A DNA stretch of 64,000 bases from Sebastes aleutianus (GCA_916700875.1 CAKAKS010000013.1:12521596-12585595), one strand, 5' to 3'. Positions 35,801-46,622 are shown, counted from the stretch's first letter. Notes: generated from the letters alone by a model not told the origin. Program-made: numbers and translations.

Positions 35801-38599
35801 TCTTGTTGTTGTGGAAGTCCAGAGGAAGTCGACACTCATCCAGACCGTCAAAGATGAACACAACCTGGAACTCTTCAAACCTGCAGATTCCTGCTTCTTT
35901 GGTTTCAGTAAAGAAGTCATGAACAAGCTCCACCAAGCTGTACTTTTTCTCTTTCAGCACATTCAGCTCTCTGAAAGTGAATGGAAATGTGAACTGTATG
36001 TCCTGGTTGGCTTTGTCTTCAGCCCAGTCCAGAGTGAACTTCTGTGTTAAGACTGTTTTCCCGATGCCAGCCACTCCCTTCGTCATCACTGTTCTGATCG
36101 GTTCATCTCTTCCAGGTGGGGCTTTAAAGATGTCTTCTTGTCTGATTGTTGTCTCTGGTCTGTGTGGTTTCCTGGATGCTGTTTCAATCTGTCTGACCTC
36201 ATGTTCATCATTGACCTCTGCAGTCCCTCCCTCTGTGATGTGGAGCTCTGTGTAGACCTGATTCAGAAGGGTTGGGTTTCCTGCTTTAGCGATCCCCTCA
36301 AACACACACTGGAACTTCTTCTTCAGGTTAGATTTGAGTTCACGCTGACAAACTGCAGCAAGAGTTCCTGAATGAACACAAGATCAATAAGTCAAAGAAC
36401 ATATTTCAACATTTCCTCAAAGAATGAGTAAATTAATATACATCAGACCGGCACATACTGGAGCTTTACAAAAACTCAAGGCCACGCCCCCTTTTGGGGG
36501 AAAGAAAACCAAAGATCCCAAAGACTTCAATATAATTTAACAAATGTCTGGATTGTAACTTTGACAAATTCATATGCATTAATCTCTTGTTAAACAAACG
36601 TTTGTTTAATACACATGCCTAATCATTATTTTGTGATCTTGCCTGAACCCGAGCGTTGGCGATATCTTGATAAATGAAGGTTGATCTGTTGCGCTGTTGG
36701 GCTCATTTTCTGTTGCATGGTGGAATTAGCAAGCTAAGCTAGCTAACTTAACAACTTACTGCTTCATCCACAAAGCATTTTCTGTTCAACTCTGTGTTGC
36801 ATGACAGCATGGTGAAATTAGCAAGCTAAGCTAGCTAAGTAGCCAGCCGTCTGACCAGCGAGCTGGTGGCCAACGGCAGCGCTGTAAGATAAATTGAGGG
36901 CGTATAAATCTTTGGATGCCTATAGTTAACTATCCTTCAGTAAAGTCAGTCAAAAAGGGAGTCGGACAATATTGTTGAAGCGTTTCAGAGATGGAGAGAA
37001 AGGGTTGTTAATAGTTTAGCCTTCTGCTAACTGCAGCCATCGGCTCACGGCTACGGTTAGCAGAAGGCTAACTATTATCAACATTTACTCTCCATCTCTG
37101 AAACGCTTCTCCGATATTGTAGTTCGCTAGAGCATCAAATCAGTTTGTCATCTCAACTGTTGTGATATCTGGATTCTGGCACCCAACAACACAGCAAGAT
37201 GACATTTTAGATGTGTAACTTTAGCCCACTGCTAGTGTTAGCCTCCAGCTAACACTGTGACGTAATCATGACGTCGACACACAAAGGGTCTATATTTGGG
37301 TCCATCTCTTGAGACATTAGTAAACGTCCCATTCATCCAACATGTTAAATCTTTAGAGAAATCCTCTTACTGCTCTGCAGACAGTCAGCCAGCTCCTCCT
37401 GCTTCATTCTCCTCAGGAAGTGCAGTGTGATCTTCAGAAATTCCTCTCTGCTCCTCCTCTTCTCTTCATCCTCACCGTCCAACACCTCCTCATCCTCCCT
37501 CTCACTCTCTAGGCATTCTGGGTAATCTGAATTTACAACCTTCTGGATCTTCTTCAGCTCGTTCTTCACAAAAGTGACGATGTTCTCCTCCAGCAGCTGG
37601 AACAGAATATTATATGAATGACACGATCAAACTAAAATCATGGAACCAAACATCAGATCCATGTTGGACAGAATGACATCCCACTGGTCTAATAAACGCA
37701 GCATGGAGATGACTGTGAACAGAATAGACGTAAAAGTAGTTGTTGTACATGTACAGACCATAAATATGGAGTCCAGGTGTGTTTGATGCTGCTGGGCAGA
37801 CTGAAAACTGGGAACCTCCGAGCTCTCCTGGTCCACTCTGTGGAGGAATCATGAAGAATGAGCTCACATTATGTCTGTCCACACAGAGACAAACACCAGG
37901 TACAGGTCCATGAAGTGATATTTGGATGTCAACAGTGAATCAGATGACTCCCTGTAGTGTTAAATGTTTACTAGTCCTGCTGATCCCACTGAGAATCAAC
38001 AGCTCAGTCTGCAGCTGTTTGTAGCTTTCAGCTCACTGTTTTCTTCAGTCAGTTTGGTTTAGTCCCAACAGCTCTCACCAACCCCTCCATATTCACCTTA
38101 TGCTGCCCCGCACATTTTTTCACTTCCGGCTGGAACGCAGTTGTGTTAGTTCTTCCAGTTTAGTGCCAGCAGTGCTATTAAGCAGCTACACTGCGGTGAT
38201 CGGATGGTTTTACCAGAGACGGTTTTACAATACCACATCCATCAGCCATCATTGAGTGGAAGGACGATGTACAAAAATGTCCTGAAATCACATATGAGGA
38301 CATTTGTACTGTCTCCTGGTTTATATGGCTCCGCTATGAGGAGCTACTAAAGTGCCGAAGTATATCAGTACTAGGGATGGGCATTTCCATCAAAATTACT
38401 ATTCGATCTTCGCTGGGTATTATTCGAATAATATTCAAATAATATTCAAGTACTATTCGAATAATCCCCCTCCCCCCCAGCCCTATGGAGAGAGGAGACC
38501 CGTTCATAATTCACAACTCTTTATTTTCACGTCTTGTTATTTACTTATAAAATACTTTCTGGATGAACTTATATCCAAAACAGAAACTGTGAATTCCAA

Positions 38600-38631
<32 letters not shown>

Positions 38632-41600
38632 TAATAATAATAATTAATTAATTAATAAATCAGCCAGTCATACTACAACTCATATTTAGGGCAACATAGT
38701 CCTCACTCTTCAGGCCATAACAAATGCTAACAACATCCTATATGCCAACAGCACAACCGAGAAAATGATTTAGGACTTTTTTTATTTCATTAGTGCAAGC
38801 AGAGGTTATCATTTCAGTACCACAACAAACATCTAAACATCAGGGAATAAAGTATGCTGACCTCTTCCTAAATTAAGCCATAATGATAGCCTACTGGTTA
38901 TGATTTTGATCATGTAAATTGAATTCTGAACATAACATACCTTAGTGACAGCAATGCTGACGTGAACATTAATATTTAAACAAGTCCGTCTTCATAAAGG
39001 CTAATCTGAGCAACTGTTCAGGCCAGCCTACGCCTATCCATGTTTTTATTTAGAAAAATTAGCATGTCCACATGGTCGGGATGAAGACGGGTGCGCAGTC
39101 TGTTTACAATAAGTCCTGCCGTGGAAAAAACCCTCTCTGAGGGCACAGACGTTGCGGGCACACACAAGCATGCCCTTGCTAATTTAGCCATTCGGGAATA
39201 TTTGTTTTCGTTGGTTTTCCACCAGTCCATGGGATCGATGTGGAGGGGTGGGCACCTATCATGGCAGTGCTGGTTAAATTCAGTAGCTGTGTCCGTTGTT
39301 TCCACGTTGTAATCCTCACCAAACAGGGCTGCGATGGCGGAGACAGCATCTTTTCGTGTTTTTTGGCCGACAGCTCAGTTTCGTCTGATTCAACTGCAAC
39401 TATTTCTTCCACGCCGTCGGAGCTGCTCGAGAGAAGATCGGATACATTTGCCTGCACAGCCAGTTTAACTTCATCAGTTGTGAATCTCAGGTGTTTGTGC
39501 CTCGGATCCATGAAGTATGTGATGAATGCAACGTTGTGAGCGCTGCTGACTTCGGCAGGTGCAAGCCGCCGCTCCAGTGAAACGGACACGGTGTGCTTGA
39601 AGACACTTTGGATGACTCTCCCGGTGTTTCTTTGAGGTGTTTTGACAGAGGAGTTGCTGTAACCGGGTAAACCATGGATATGGACACCCCAGATTCTCCA
39701 CACAACGCAGTAGTAGCACATTTCAGTGACTGAAGCACAGGTATGAGCTCCTCCATAACACTCCAGCTGTCACCAGTCAATTCGAGGGCCCATGCATCTG
39801 ACAGTTTGGTGAACGCTCTGTCTGACAAAACTGCAGATATTGCCCATCTTTGCTCAAGTAGTCGATGGAACATGTCGTGAAAGTAATTCCACCTTGTTCG
39901 GCAGTACTGCACTAATTTGTGCTCCGGCAAGCTCTGAAGTTGTTGCTTTTATTTCAACGCTTGTGTTGCGGTTGTGCTGTGATGGAAATGAGAAACCAGG
40001 CGACTGGCAGCTGCAACCACATGGTTTATGTGTTGAAGCTTGAATCCGTCATTTATTGCAAGTTGGTGAGTATGTACAAAACATGGCTGAGAGTCCCATT
40101 CCAGGCGTTCAGTGTTGGCTAGCACCATGTTGCTAGCGTTGTCATGTACGCATGCTGTGACCTTTCCCCGTATTCCCCAGTGTTCAGTAGCAGTGGAAAG
40201 CCCATTTGCCAGGTTTTCAGCAGTGTGCCGCTCTGGCATGGCTTTGGTCTGCAGAACAGCACTCTGTATTTCCCAGTTACATATGTAATGGCAGGTGACC
40301 GTTACATATGATTCCGTTGTGAGTGCTGTCCATGAATCTGTGGTCAGAGACACTTTTTCAACACTTGTTAACTGGGTGCGCAGCTCAGTTGCATTATCAC
40401 CATATAGTTTTTCCAGTTTAGCGGTAATGGATTTTCTGGATGGGACCGTGAACTCGGGCTCAACAAATGCCATCAAACTTCGTAAACCCTCGCCTTCGAC
40501 AAAGCTGATTGGAAGCATGTCTTGAGCTATCATCTTTGAGATGAGGGCCGTTGTTAGCTCTTCACGTCTGCTAGCATCAAACTTGCTTCGTTTGGTGACA
40601 AAGCTAGCCATGGATTGTTGATTTGTCGACGGGTCCACGTCCACGCCTTCCGCCGGGTGCCTCGCTCTCAAATGACTGTGCATAGTTGTTGTCGACCTAT
40701 GATATGATAGCGTTGCCTGACAGAGTTTGCACTGTATCTCATTTTCGTTCGTTTTGTTGAAGTAGTTCCACACAGAACTTTTCAACGGCTGAATTAGTCT
40801 CTGCATGTTGTTTGTTTTCCACGTCTATGGCAGACTGGGCTCTGCATGTTGTTGTTGTTTTTTTGTTTTTTTTAATGCATCTGTAGCACCTGAGAGATAT
40901 ATCATTTTTTATATCTATTCCTAGTTACATTTATCTAATATGTCATTCAGTAATATGCTGTGATATTCAGTCTTTTGTTTAAATATGTATAATTACACCT
41001 GCCAGCAGGGGGCAGGGTGAAACTCTCTGTCGTAAATGACTACCGGCGAAGAAGAAGAAGTTTCTGTTGTTAGACGGAGCCCTTGTTCTGTGAAGTGTGT
41101 GTGCCCGGTGCTGCATCGACAGCTAGTTTGTTTTGCCAGTTCTGCCGGTGAATTAATAAAAGTTGAACTCTCTCTTCTACACCAAACCGTGTGTGTGAGT
41201 GGTGTAACACATCCAGCCCATCTCACAGTGCTATACTGCCCTCATGTGGGAGAAGGCACAACTGAATGTGCCACACACATGTTTCACCGGCGCCGGCAAA
41301 AACATATTTCAAAATCGTGAAAAAAAAAATTGCGCTTCATACTGTAGGTGAATAAAAAAAATTTCCACCCCTAGTGTCCATCTTTATATTTAACTTACCT
41401 AACATCTGATATCATCATCATTTTGTTTTCATTATCAGTTTGAAATCCTCACCTTTGTTCATCAGAGTGGCGTCCATCTTTGAAGGCTAGAGGATGACCC
41501 ATAGACCAGTCACTCTTCATGGACACACAGCTGGGTTCAGGTTCAGGTTTTTCCAGCTTCCTCCTGATAGAAACACAAGATAAATTCAGCACTGCACTCA

Positions 41601-44600
41601 CAACACACTGAGACAAAACCTGTCAGTGATTTAATACACCTACTGTACACAGTATATTTGTCTTCAGGTAGTTTTTGGTTACACTTGTATGAATTCAATG
41701 TTAAATTGAATGTTTCAATGAATATTTTAAAGCTGTATTCAGTGCAGTGAGCAGCAGAGGCAGGAAATGATGCTGTGGGGTGATCATATTAGTTGAACAG
41801 TAATGTCGTATTATTGATAAAAAGAGGAACAGACGTGATGTTTTAACTGAGTGTCCATTAGAGCTGGGACGATACACCTATCTCCTGATTCAATACTATC
41901 ACCATACTTGGGTGCCGATTCAATATCTATTTTGATTTTTAAGTATTCGATTTTATGATTTATTGTGATTTTTGTTAACTTTTTTAACACTAGGTCATGG
42001 GAAAAATTTGAATCATACACTTCTAGGGACTTTTACTTTGAAAAATATCTAAATTAATCTAGTAAAACTGTTTGATTTTCAGCATGTATGTAGTCAGAGA
42101 TGTCCTGAAGTCAAATATATCAGTCACTGTGAGGAATTATTTACTACATTTTTTCCAGCAACCAAAAAATCAAAGAATAAAGACATTTCCCTCACAAATT
42201 AGTGGTATTTTCTTTTTAATTTATAAGGGACATGTAATGTTTTATACTTCTGGTGAATATAATCCAATCAATCTTATTTCCATAGATGTGTTTTGTATAT
42301 ACAGTTCCCTTTGTTAACACCTTATTTTGAAAAGCAGACGTAGTCCCACGTGTTTACTTCCTCTAACTTCTCCAAGGTGGTCTCTAGCTCTCCCGTCAGC
42401 TCCATTCTCTTTATCCATCCATGGTCAGCTCCATCGGGGCCGTTTGAATACATTTAACATAAACGTCAGTATATGGGTGCTCTACAGTTGTAGCGTCGGC
42501 CCATTTGACCACGGAGATGAGAGTGACGGCCGGCTCGACCGCAACGTTACCGCGATACGATAACGTTTCCTGTCCGTCACATAGTTAGCATGCAGCTTTA
42601 GCCGTGATGTCTAGCTCTGCTTTTCCTGCAATGTGTGAAACCCAAAGTGTTTCCATCCTTTACTGGATGTGTAGTGTTTACCACGCTGGATTTAACATGT
42701 GAGGGTGCAGGTCGTATCCACGCTGACCCTCCAACGTTTTATACTTTATTGTTTCAGCTCGCTGAGGTTTGTTTTGGTTGACGGATACGGAACGGATATG
42801 ACGTCACGTTACTCAGACTACAACAATAAAAGCGGTAACTTCCTTCTACCTCCACATAGACTCAAATGAAGCAAATATATCGATTCTGGCATTAAAACAT
42901 CTATTTCAAAATCATGAATTTTTTTTTTGCGATTCATACTGTAGGTGAAGCAATTTTTGTCCCACCCCTAGTGTCCATCTTTATATGTAACTTTGCTAAC
43001 GTCTGATATCATCATCATTTTGTTTTCATTATCAGTTTGAAATCCTCACCTTTGTTCAACAGAGTGGCGTCCATCTTTGAAGGCTAGAGGATGACCCATA
43101 GACCAGTCACTCTTCATGGACACACAGCTGGGTTCAGGTTCAGGTTTTTCCAGCTTCCTCCTGATAGCAACACAAGATAAATTCAGCACTGCACTCACAA
43201 CACACTGAGACAAAACCTGTCAGTGATTTAATACACCTACTGTACACAGTATATTTGTCTTCAGATGGTTTTTGGTTACATTTTGTATGAATTCAATGTT
43301 AAATTGAATGTTTCAATGAATATTTTAAAGCTGTATTCAGTGCAGTGAGCAGCAGAGGCAGGAAAATGATGCCGTTATCGTATCGCGGTAACGTTACGTT
43401 CGAGCCGGCCGTCACTCGGATCTCCGTGGTCAAATGGGCCTACGCTACAACTGTAGAGCGCCCATATACTCCTGTCCATTACATAGTTAGCATGCAGCTT
43501 TAGCCGTGATGTCTAGCTCTGCTTTTCCTGCAATGTGTGAAACCCAAAGTGTTTACTTCCTTTACTGGATGTGTAGTGTTTACCAAGCTGGATTTAACAT
43601 GGGAGTGCTTGTTTCACCCGTCCCGCCCCCTGGTTCACCACTGAACTCCGCACCCAAAAGACCACCGGCCGTCAACTGGAGAGGCTCTACAAAAGATCTG
43701 GCCTCACTGTCCACCTTGAGGCCTATAAAGAGCATGTGAGGGCCTACAAAGTAGCTCTCTCCCAGGCCAAAACACAGTTCTACTCCACCGTCATTGCCAA
43801 CCAACAAAACCACCCCAGAATGGTGTTCACCACCATCAACCGGCTACTTCGCCTCCTCGATCCCCCCCTCCCCTCAGGTGCCCCCAACCTCTGCACTAAG
43901 TTCCTGGACTTTTTCCAGGACAAAGTTGAGTCCATCCATCAGCAGCTCTTGGCGCCTGCTCCCCTCCGACACACACCTCAGCCACTGGGCGTGGCTCCCT
44001 TGGATGTTCGCCTGCCTCAGTGCTCCCTCTCCTCCTTCTCCCCTGTATGTGCTCCTCAGGTCGCAAAGTTGGTCACTAAGGCCAAAGCCTCCACCTGTTC
44101 TCTGGACCCCATGCCCACAGCTTTGGTCAAGGCTTGCTTACCTGCCCTGTGCCCTATTATGGTGAACATCATCAACTCCACCTTGGCATCTGGTTTGGTA
44201 CCCGACAGCCTCAAGACGGCCTCAGTCACTCCCATCCTCAAAAAGCCAGGTCTGGACCGGGATGACTGCAACAACTACCGACCGATCTCCAACCTTCCTT
44301 TCCTGAGCAAAATTCTGGAAAGAGCAGTGGCCGCCCAACTCCATCAACATATGGCCAACCATGAGCTCTATGAAACCTTTCAATCTGGCTTCAGACCACA
44401 CCACAGCACAGAGACCACCCTCATCAAAATCACGAATGACCTCCTCATCGCTGCAGATTCTGGTCACATCAGCATCCTCATCCTCCTGGACCTCTCAGCC
44501 GCCTTCGACACAGTCTCTCACACCATCCTCCTCACCCACCTATCTGACTACCTTGGCCTCACCGGTTCAGCTCTCTCCTGGTTTCAGTCCTACCTCACAA

Positions 44601-46612
44601 ACAGAAAACAGTTTGTCACCATCAGAGACTCCAGTTCCACCCCGGCCCCAGTCAACCATGGTGTACCTCAAGGCTCTGTGCTGGGACCCCTCCTCTTCAC
44701 CATCTACATGCTCCCCCTTGGTCAGATCATCCGCCACCACGGTCTCAGCTTTCACTCATATGCTGACGACACACAACTATATCTTAGCACCAAACCATCC
44801 ACCCAGCTACCCCCACAGTCACTTGTAAACTGCCTGCATGCAATAAAAATCTGGATGTCATCTAACTTCCTAAAACTCGACAGCAACGAAACCAAGCTCA
44901 TGGTTGTGGCTCCCAAGGCCCTGCTCCGGAAGGTTGGAGATCTACATCTGGACATTGACGGCTGTTCTTTCTCCCCATCCTCGGAAGTCCGCAACCTGGG
45001 TGTCATCCTGGACCCAACTCTCTCATTCCAGTCTCACATTAGGTTCATCACCAAATCCGCTTTCTTCCACCTAAAAAACATCTCCCGTCTCCGGCAATCA
45101 CTCTCTGACTCCGTGGCAGAAACCCTCATCCATGCTTTCGTCACCTCCCGTTTGGACTACTGCAATGGAGTTCTGTCCGGGGTTCCCAGCAAAGCCCTGG
45201 ACAGGCTCCAGTATGTGCAAAACTCAGATGCCAGGGTCCTCACCCGCACCAAGCCCTGGCAGCACATCACCCCCCACCCTCATCCACCTCCACTGGCTTC
45301 CGGTCAAGTCCCGCATCACCTACAAAATCCTCCTCCTCACCTACAAATCCCTCAACGCTCTGGCTCCTCAGTACTTATCTGACCTCCTCCACTCTTACAC
45401 ACAGCCCCGGAACCTGAGATCCTCAGGCACGGGTCAGCTCTTCATCCCTCACACAAAAATGCAAACTTTGGGGGACAGAGCATTCAGTGTGACAGCCCCC
45501 ACCCTCTGGAACTCTCTCCCCATAGAGCTCCGCAACGCACCATCTCTGGACAGCTTCAAAAGACTTCTCAAAACCCACCTCTTCACCAAGGCCTATGGCC
45601 TCTAGCTACTGCTATGTTCCATTGTTGTGTTTATTTATGTCTATGTTAAGCGTCCTTGGGTTTCTTGAAAGGCGCTATATAAATCCAAGTTATTGTTATT
45701 AATATTATTATGGGAGGGTGCAGGTCGTATCCACGCTGACCCTACAACGTTTTATACTTCCTCGTTTCAGCTCGCTGAGGTTTGTTTTGGTTGACGGATA
45801 CGGAACGGATATGACGTCACGTTACTCAGACTACAACAATAAAAGCGGTAACTTCCGTCTACCTCCACATAGACTCAAATGAAGCAAATATATCGATTCT
45901 GGCATTAAAACATCTATTTCAAAATCGTGAAAAAAATGTTGCGCTACATACTGTAGGTGAATACATTTTTTTTTCCACCCCTAGTGTCCATCTTTATATT
46001 TAACTTCCCTAACGTCTGATATCATCATCATTTTGTTTTCATTATCAGTTTGAAATCCTCACCTTTGTTCATCAGAGTGACGTCCATCTTTGAAGGCTAG
46101 AGGATGACCCATAGACCAGTCACTCTTCATGGACACACAGCTGGGTTCAGGTTCAGGTTTTTCCAGCTTCCTCCTGATAGAAACACAAGATAAATTCAGC
46201 ACTGCACTCACAACACACTGAGACAAAACCTGACAGTGATTTAATACACCTACTGTACACAGTATATTTGTCTTCATTATCAGTTTGAAATCCTCACCTT
46301 TGTCCAACAGAGTGGTGTCCATCTTTGAAGGCTAGAGGATGACCCATAGACCAGTCACTCTTCATGGACACACAGCTGGGTTCAGGTTCAGGACTGTCTG
46401 GTTTCTGATGGATCCTGATAGAAAGAAATCCATGAAAGCTCACATATTAAGAAACATTGTCAGTGAATCAAAAACTTTGTGACATGGAGAAGAGTCGTGG
46501 ACAGTTAGAGATGGTCAACTCACCTCTGAGCTCTGGTCTGGCTGTCATGATCCCCACGCAGAGTGGTTTTAGAGGGAGGGACTCCCTCCTCTTTGTCCTC
46601 ACACTGACTCAT
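27543..46612 (-). CDS. NLR gene B: complete NLRC3-like receptor (FISNA-NACHT-LRR-B30.2)
   Basis: Twelve coding exons in transcript order: 46612-46524, 46414-46298, 46173-46063, 43160-43050, 41563-41453, 37837-37759, 37596-37371, 36367-34588, 34500-34327, 34045-33872, 28311-28265, 28120-27543. Lengths sum to 3597 nt, a whole number of codons ending in TGA: 1198 residues. Every join was checked for GT-AG and phase. Order: start peptide; one 39- and three 37-residue repeats (about 30-180); acidic N-terminus (180-282); FISNA (about 290-362); NACHT with Walker A GVAGIGKT (379-386) and Walker B IFDGLDE (453-459); helical domain; LRRs (875-991); linker and B30.2 (991-1198). Fish NLRs of this class are taken to be cytosolic sensors; ligand unknown. 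Only two LRR exons is few for the family. Introns hold two hAT relics, a probable LTR and LINEs without touching the exons. Confidence 0.92.
28265..28311 (-). CDS. Gene B 47-nt linker exon (VEPAGVRWLTPGLRK)
   Basis: Acceptor CCTTTCAG and donor AGT/GTAAGT. Joined between LRR exon 2 and the B30.2 exon it reads R-VEPAGVRWLTPGLRK-Y, the standard bridge of fish LRR-B30.2 NLRs, and it restores the frame across a 5.5-kb intron. It is too short to show as a frame of its own. Confidence 0.9.
28312..29264. other. Gene B intron with one MITE end
   Basis: AGGCCTGTACTACGAAG at 28613-28629 is one end of a dispersed MITE whose opposite end (CTTCGTAGTACAGGCCT) occurs at 51063-51079. This copy is partial. 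A C-run at 29161-29172 and otherwise nothing recognised. Confidence 0.5.
29265..29336 (-). pseudogene. tRNA-like pseudogene (CAT anticodon position)
   Basis: 72 bases with a D-arm GCTCAGTCAGTAGAGC, anticodon loop CTCATGT, and T-arm GTGGGTTCAAGTCCTAC spaced as in a tRNA; overall closest to tRNA-Lys by eye. Acceptor stem (TGTTGGC against TATAGGT) does not pair, so it is not functional. It may be the head of a tRNA-derived SINE. Confidence 0.5.
29337..29965. other. Gene B intron, nothing recognised
   Basis: AT-rich single-copy-looking intron sequence, with no splice-framed reading frame, tRNA or transposon end that I can identify. Confidence 0.4.
29966..30543. repeat. 24-bp minisatellite (GTGTACCTGAACAGGTG unit)
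   Basis: About two dozen units of GGTGTACGGTGTACCTGAACA with variants carrying AAAGTACAGT and a few shortened units. Each unit has ACCTG...CAGGT as a small inverted repeat and an E-box (CAGGTG). 24 is a multiple of 3, so several frames stay open (VHHLFRYT repeats), but they are not genes. The same array restarts at 33737. Confidence 0.92.
30740..32496 (+). pseudogene. Broken hAT transposase (ZBED5/FAM200/GTF2IRD2-like)
   Basis: Recognisable in order: zinc-finger start with SDWTDQFCFILPDHANAKPT and CLICMQT (30780-30870), then KKPFADAELIKKC, SVVTDGAPSMVG (about 31475-31515), HNDVRWLSKGRVLERVCDL (about 31745-31800), LQLQGKNHTVADM and a degraded tail. Damage: a TAG at 31151-31153 in the main frame, a shift near 31885, and another near 32360. 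The C-terminal dimerisation block is mostly lost. It sits antisense to gene B inside an intron. Confidence 0.82.
32950..33560 (+). mobile_element. Non-LTR retrotransposon 3' end (5'-truncated)
   Basis: VPRAIKLYNTSLG-like coding remnant at 33010-33050 followed by an AT-rich tail and AACTTGAATTTCCCTCGGGA, TCAAAAAAGT and (ATCT)n, the usual ending of a fish LINE family, probably Rex1-like. The reverse transcriptase is missing. Confidence 0.6.
33737..33840. repeat. 24-bp minisatellite, short block beside LRR exon 2
   Basis: Four units of the 29966 array, one with ACCTAAGCAGG. It starts about 30 bases beyond the donor of LRR exon 2, so the minisatellite originally occupied the start of this intron. 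Confidence 0.88.
33872..34045 (-). CDS. Gene B LRR exon 2
   Basis: 174-nt exon, acceptor TTTGCAG, donor CTCAG/GTATG. Reads LSGCLITEEGCSSLVSALS, LRELDLSYNHPGDSG and LEDPHWRLDTLR: two RI-type leucine-rich repeats per exon, the standard NLR unit of 58 residues. Phase is symmetric, so LRR exons can be added or lost freely. Confidence 0.92.
34327..34500 (-). CDS. Gene B LRR exon 1
   Basis: 174-nt exon, acceptor CTCTTCAG, donor CTCAG/GTCAGG. Reads LSGCNLSERSCEALSSVL, LRELDLSNNNLQDSG and LESPHCTLETLR. Joins the NACHT exon as AL-LSGCN in frame. Spacing to LRR exon 2 is only 281 bases. Confidence 0.92.
34588..36367 (-). CDS. Gene B FISNA-NACHT exon, 1780 nt
   Basis: Acceptor TTCAG, donor TCT/GTAAGTA. 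Opens TLAAVCQRELKSNLKKKFQ (FISNA), then Walker A GVAGIGKTVLTQKF, RELNVLKEKKYSL, Walker B VVFIFDGLDECRLPL, WITTRPAAANQIPPECVDM, FTDPQKEEYFRKR, MCHIPVFCWI, FVHLSVQEFLAALHVHL and a helical tail LSPAQWSAVVFILLSS. P-loop Lys and Walker B Asp are present, so nucleotide binding is expected. The large single exon for this region is typical of fish NLR-C genes. A GTG at 36305 is an internal Val, not a start. Confidence 0.95.
36966..37121. repeat. Foldback (long imperfect inverted repeat), gene B copy
   Basis: Counterpart of the gene A foldback, with compensating and non-compensating changes at the apex (CTGCAG against CTACGG). It was present before the genes duplicated. Confidence 0.72.
37371..37596 (-). 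CDS. Gene B acidic N-terminal exon
   Basis: 226-nt exon with TTCCAG acceptor and GCA/GTAAGA donor. LLEENIVTFVKNELKKIQ, ESEREDEEVLDGEDEE and HFLRRMKQEELADCLQS. It differs from gene A by a few residues (ESE for ERE; RRSR for RSSR). Strong acidic stretch of about 20 residues; function unknown. Confidence 0.87.
37759..37837 (-). CDS. Gene B N-terminal exon (VDQESS...HLDSIFM)
   Basis: 79-nt exon, CCACAG acceptor, ATG/GTCTGT donor. VDQESSEVPSFQSAQQH then LDSIFM. The phase completes an Arg with the small repeated exon upstream and hands over in phase 0. Confidence 0.85.
38369..40806 (-). pseudogene. hAT transposon relic with broken ZBED1-like transposase
   Basis: ATG at 40806 opens a BED-finger transposase: CKLCQATLSYHRSTTTMHSH (residues about 26-45), LTTDSWTALTTESYVT, HDNASNMVLAN, PCFVHTHQLAIND. 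A TAA at 39949-39951 breaks the frame, then come shifts near 39590 and 39305. The final block SVPSERVFSTAGLIVN...LRTRLHPDHVDMLIFLNKN is the hAT dimerisation domain. The left edge reads TAGGGATGGGCATTTCC, a typical hAT end. The other end was not found. It lies in a gene B intron; gene A has no counterpart, so it postdates the duplication. Confidence 0.85.
40882..41209. mobile_element. Probable solo LTR, 328 bp
   Basis: Starts TGTAGCACC and ends GGTGTAACA, so the outer bases form the inverted TGT/ACA typical of LTRs. CATC flanks both sides (40878-40881 and 41210-41213). Contains AATAAAAG, a possible polyadenylation signal. No internal retroelement genes lie nearby. Confidence 0.5.
41453..41563 (-). 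CDS. Gene B small repeated exon, copy 1 (nearest NACHT)
   Basis: 111-nt phase-symmetric exon. Core KLEKPEPEPSCVSMKSDW, then SMGHPLAFKDGRHSDEQ. All gene B copies have GHPLAF where gene A has DHPIRF, so each array evolves together. Confidence 0.87.
41825..42609. mobile_element. Transposon-like insertion in a repeated intron module
   Basis: Relative to the other intron modules, where AAAAAG runs straight into TCTAGCTCTGC, 785 bases are inserted here. It includes GAGCTGGGACGATACACC, an end type seen in hAT MITEs, and a CG-rich right part (42468-42564) that recurs inverted at 43373-43470. Confidence 0.5.
43050..43160 (-). CDS. Gene B small repeated exon, copy 2
   Basis: 111-nt exon in the shared phase. 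SMGHPLAFKDGRHSVEQ. The upstream acceptor reads TTGCTATCAG, one change from the sisters, still usable. Lies between the 41.8-kb insertion and the LINE. Confidence 0.86.
43371..43511. repeat. Inverted remnant of the 41.8-42.6 kb insertion
   Basis: 43373-43470 is the reverse complement of 42468-42564 with few differences. 43471-43511 (ACATAGTTAGCATGCAGC region) is instead a direct copy of 42571-42609. It replaces about 65 bases present in the other intron modules. Confidence 0.65.
43607..45709 (+). mobile_element. L2-clade LINE, 5'-truncated, with reverse transcriptase frame
   Basis: Frame 43736-45382 (548 codons) holds an L2-type reverse transcriptase: CSLDPMPTALVKACLP, SVTPILKKPGLDRDDCNNYR, YETFQSGFRPHHSTETTL, LLDLSAAFDTV, HGVPQGSVLGPLLF and the catalytic YADD at residues 342-345. 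A single-base shift in a C-run near 45270 moves the C-terminus into the frame ending at 45605 (IHLHWLPVKSRI ... FKRLLKTHLFTKAYGL). It ends GGCGCTATATAAATCC plus TTATTATTA-like tail. TGGGAG flanks both sides, probably the target duplication. Inserted antisense to gene B in an intron. Confidence 0.88.
46063..46173 (-). CDS. Gene B small repeated exon, copy 3
   Basis: 111-nt exon, same phase and splice words. SMGHPLAFKDGRHSDEQ, identical in this part to copy 1. It lies only 125 bases from the 39-residue variant exon upstream, much closer than in gene A. Confidence 0.86.
46298..46414 (-). CDS. Gene B small exon, 39-residue variant
   Basis: 117 nt, IHQKPDSPEPEPSCVSMKSD to FKDGHHSVGQ. Its 3' half (GHPLAFKDG) matches the 111-nt exons of this gene rather than its counterpart in gene A (GHPPAF), a sign of conversion within the array. 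Confidence 0.84.
46524..46612 (-). CDS. Gene B start exon (MSQCEDKEEGVPPSK...)
   Basis: ATG at 46612-46610, 89 nt to a CAGAG/GTGAGT donor. The coding sequence agrees with gene A. The acceptor-like CTCTCCCAG upstream is kept, so a non-coding first exon is likely here too. I saw no TATA box that I would trust. Confidence 0.86.
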
Positions 46613-46622
46613 AGCAGAGCCT

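Noticed and set aside
36303..36305. GTG as translation start of the NACHT exon
   Set aside because: It is an internal Val codon; the exon opens 62 bases earlier after an acceptor and joins in phase to upstream exons that lead back to an ATG.
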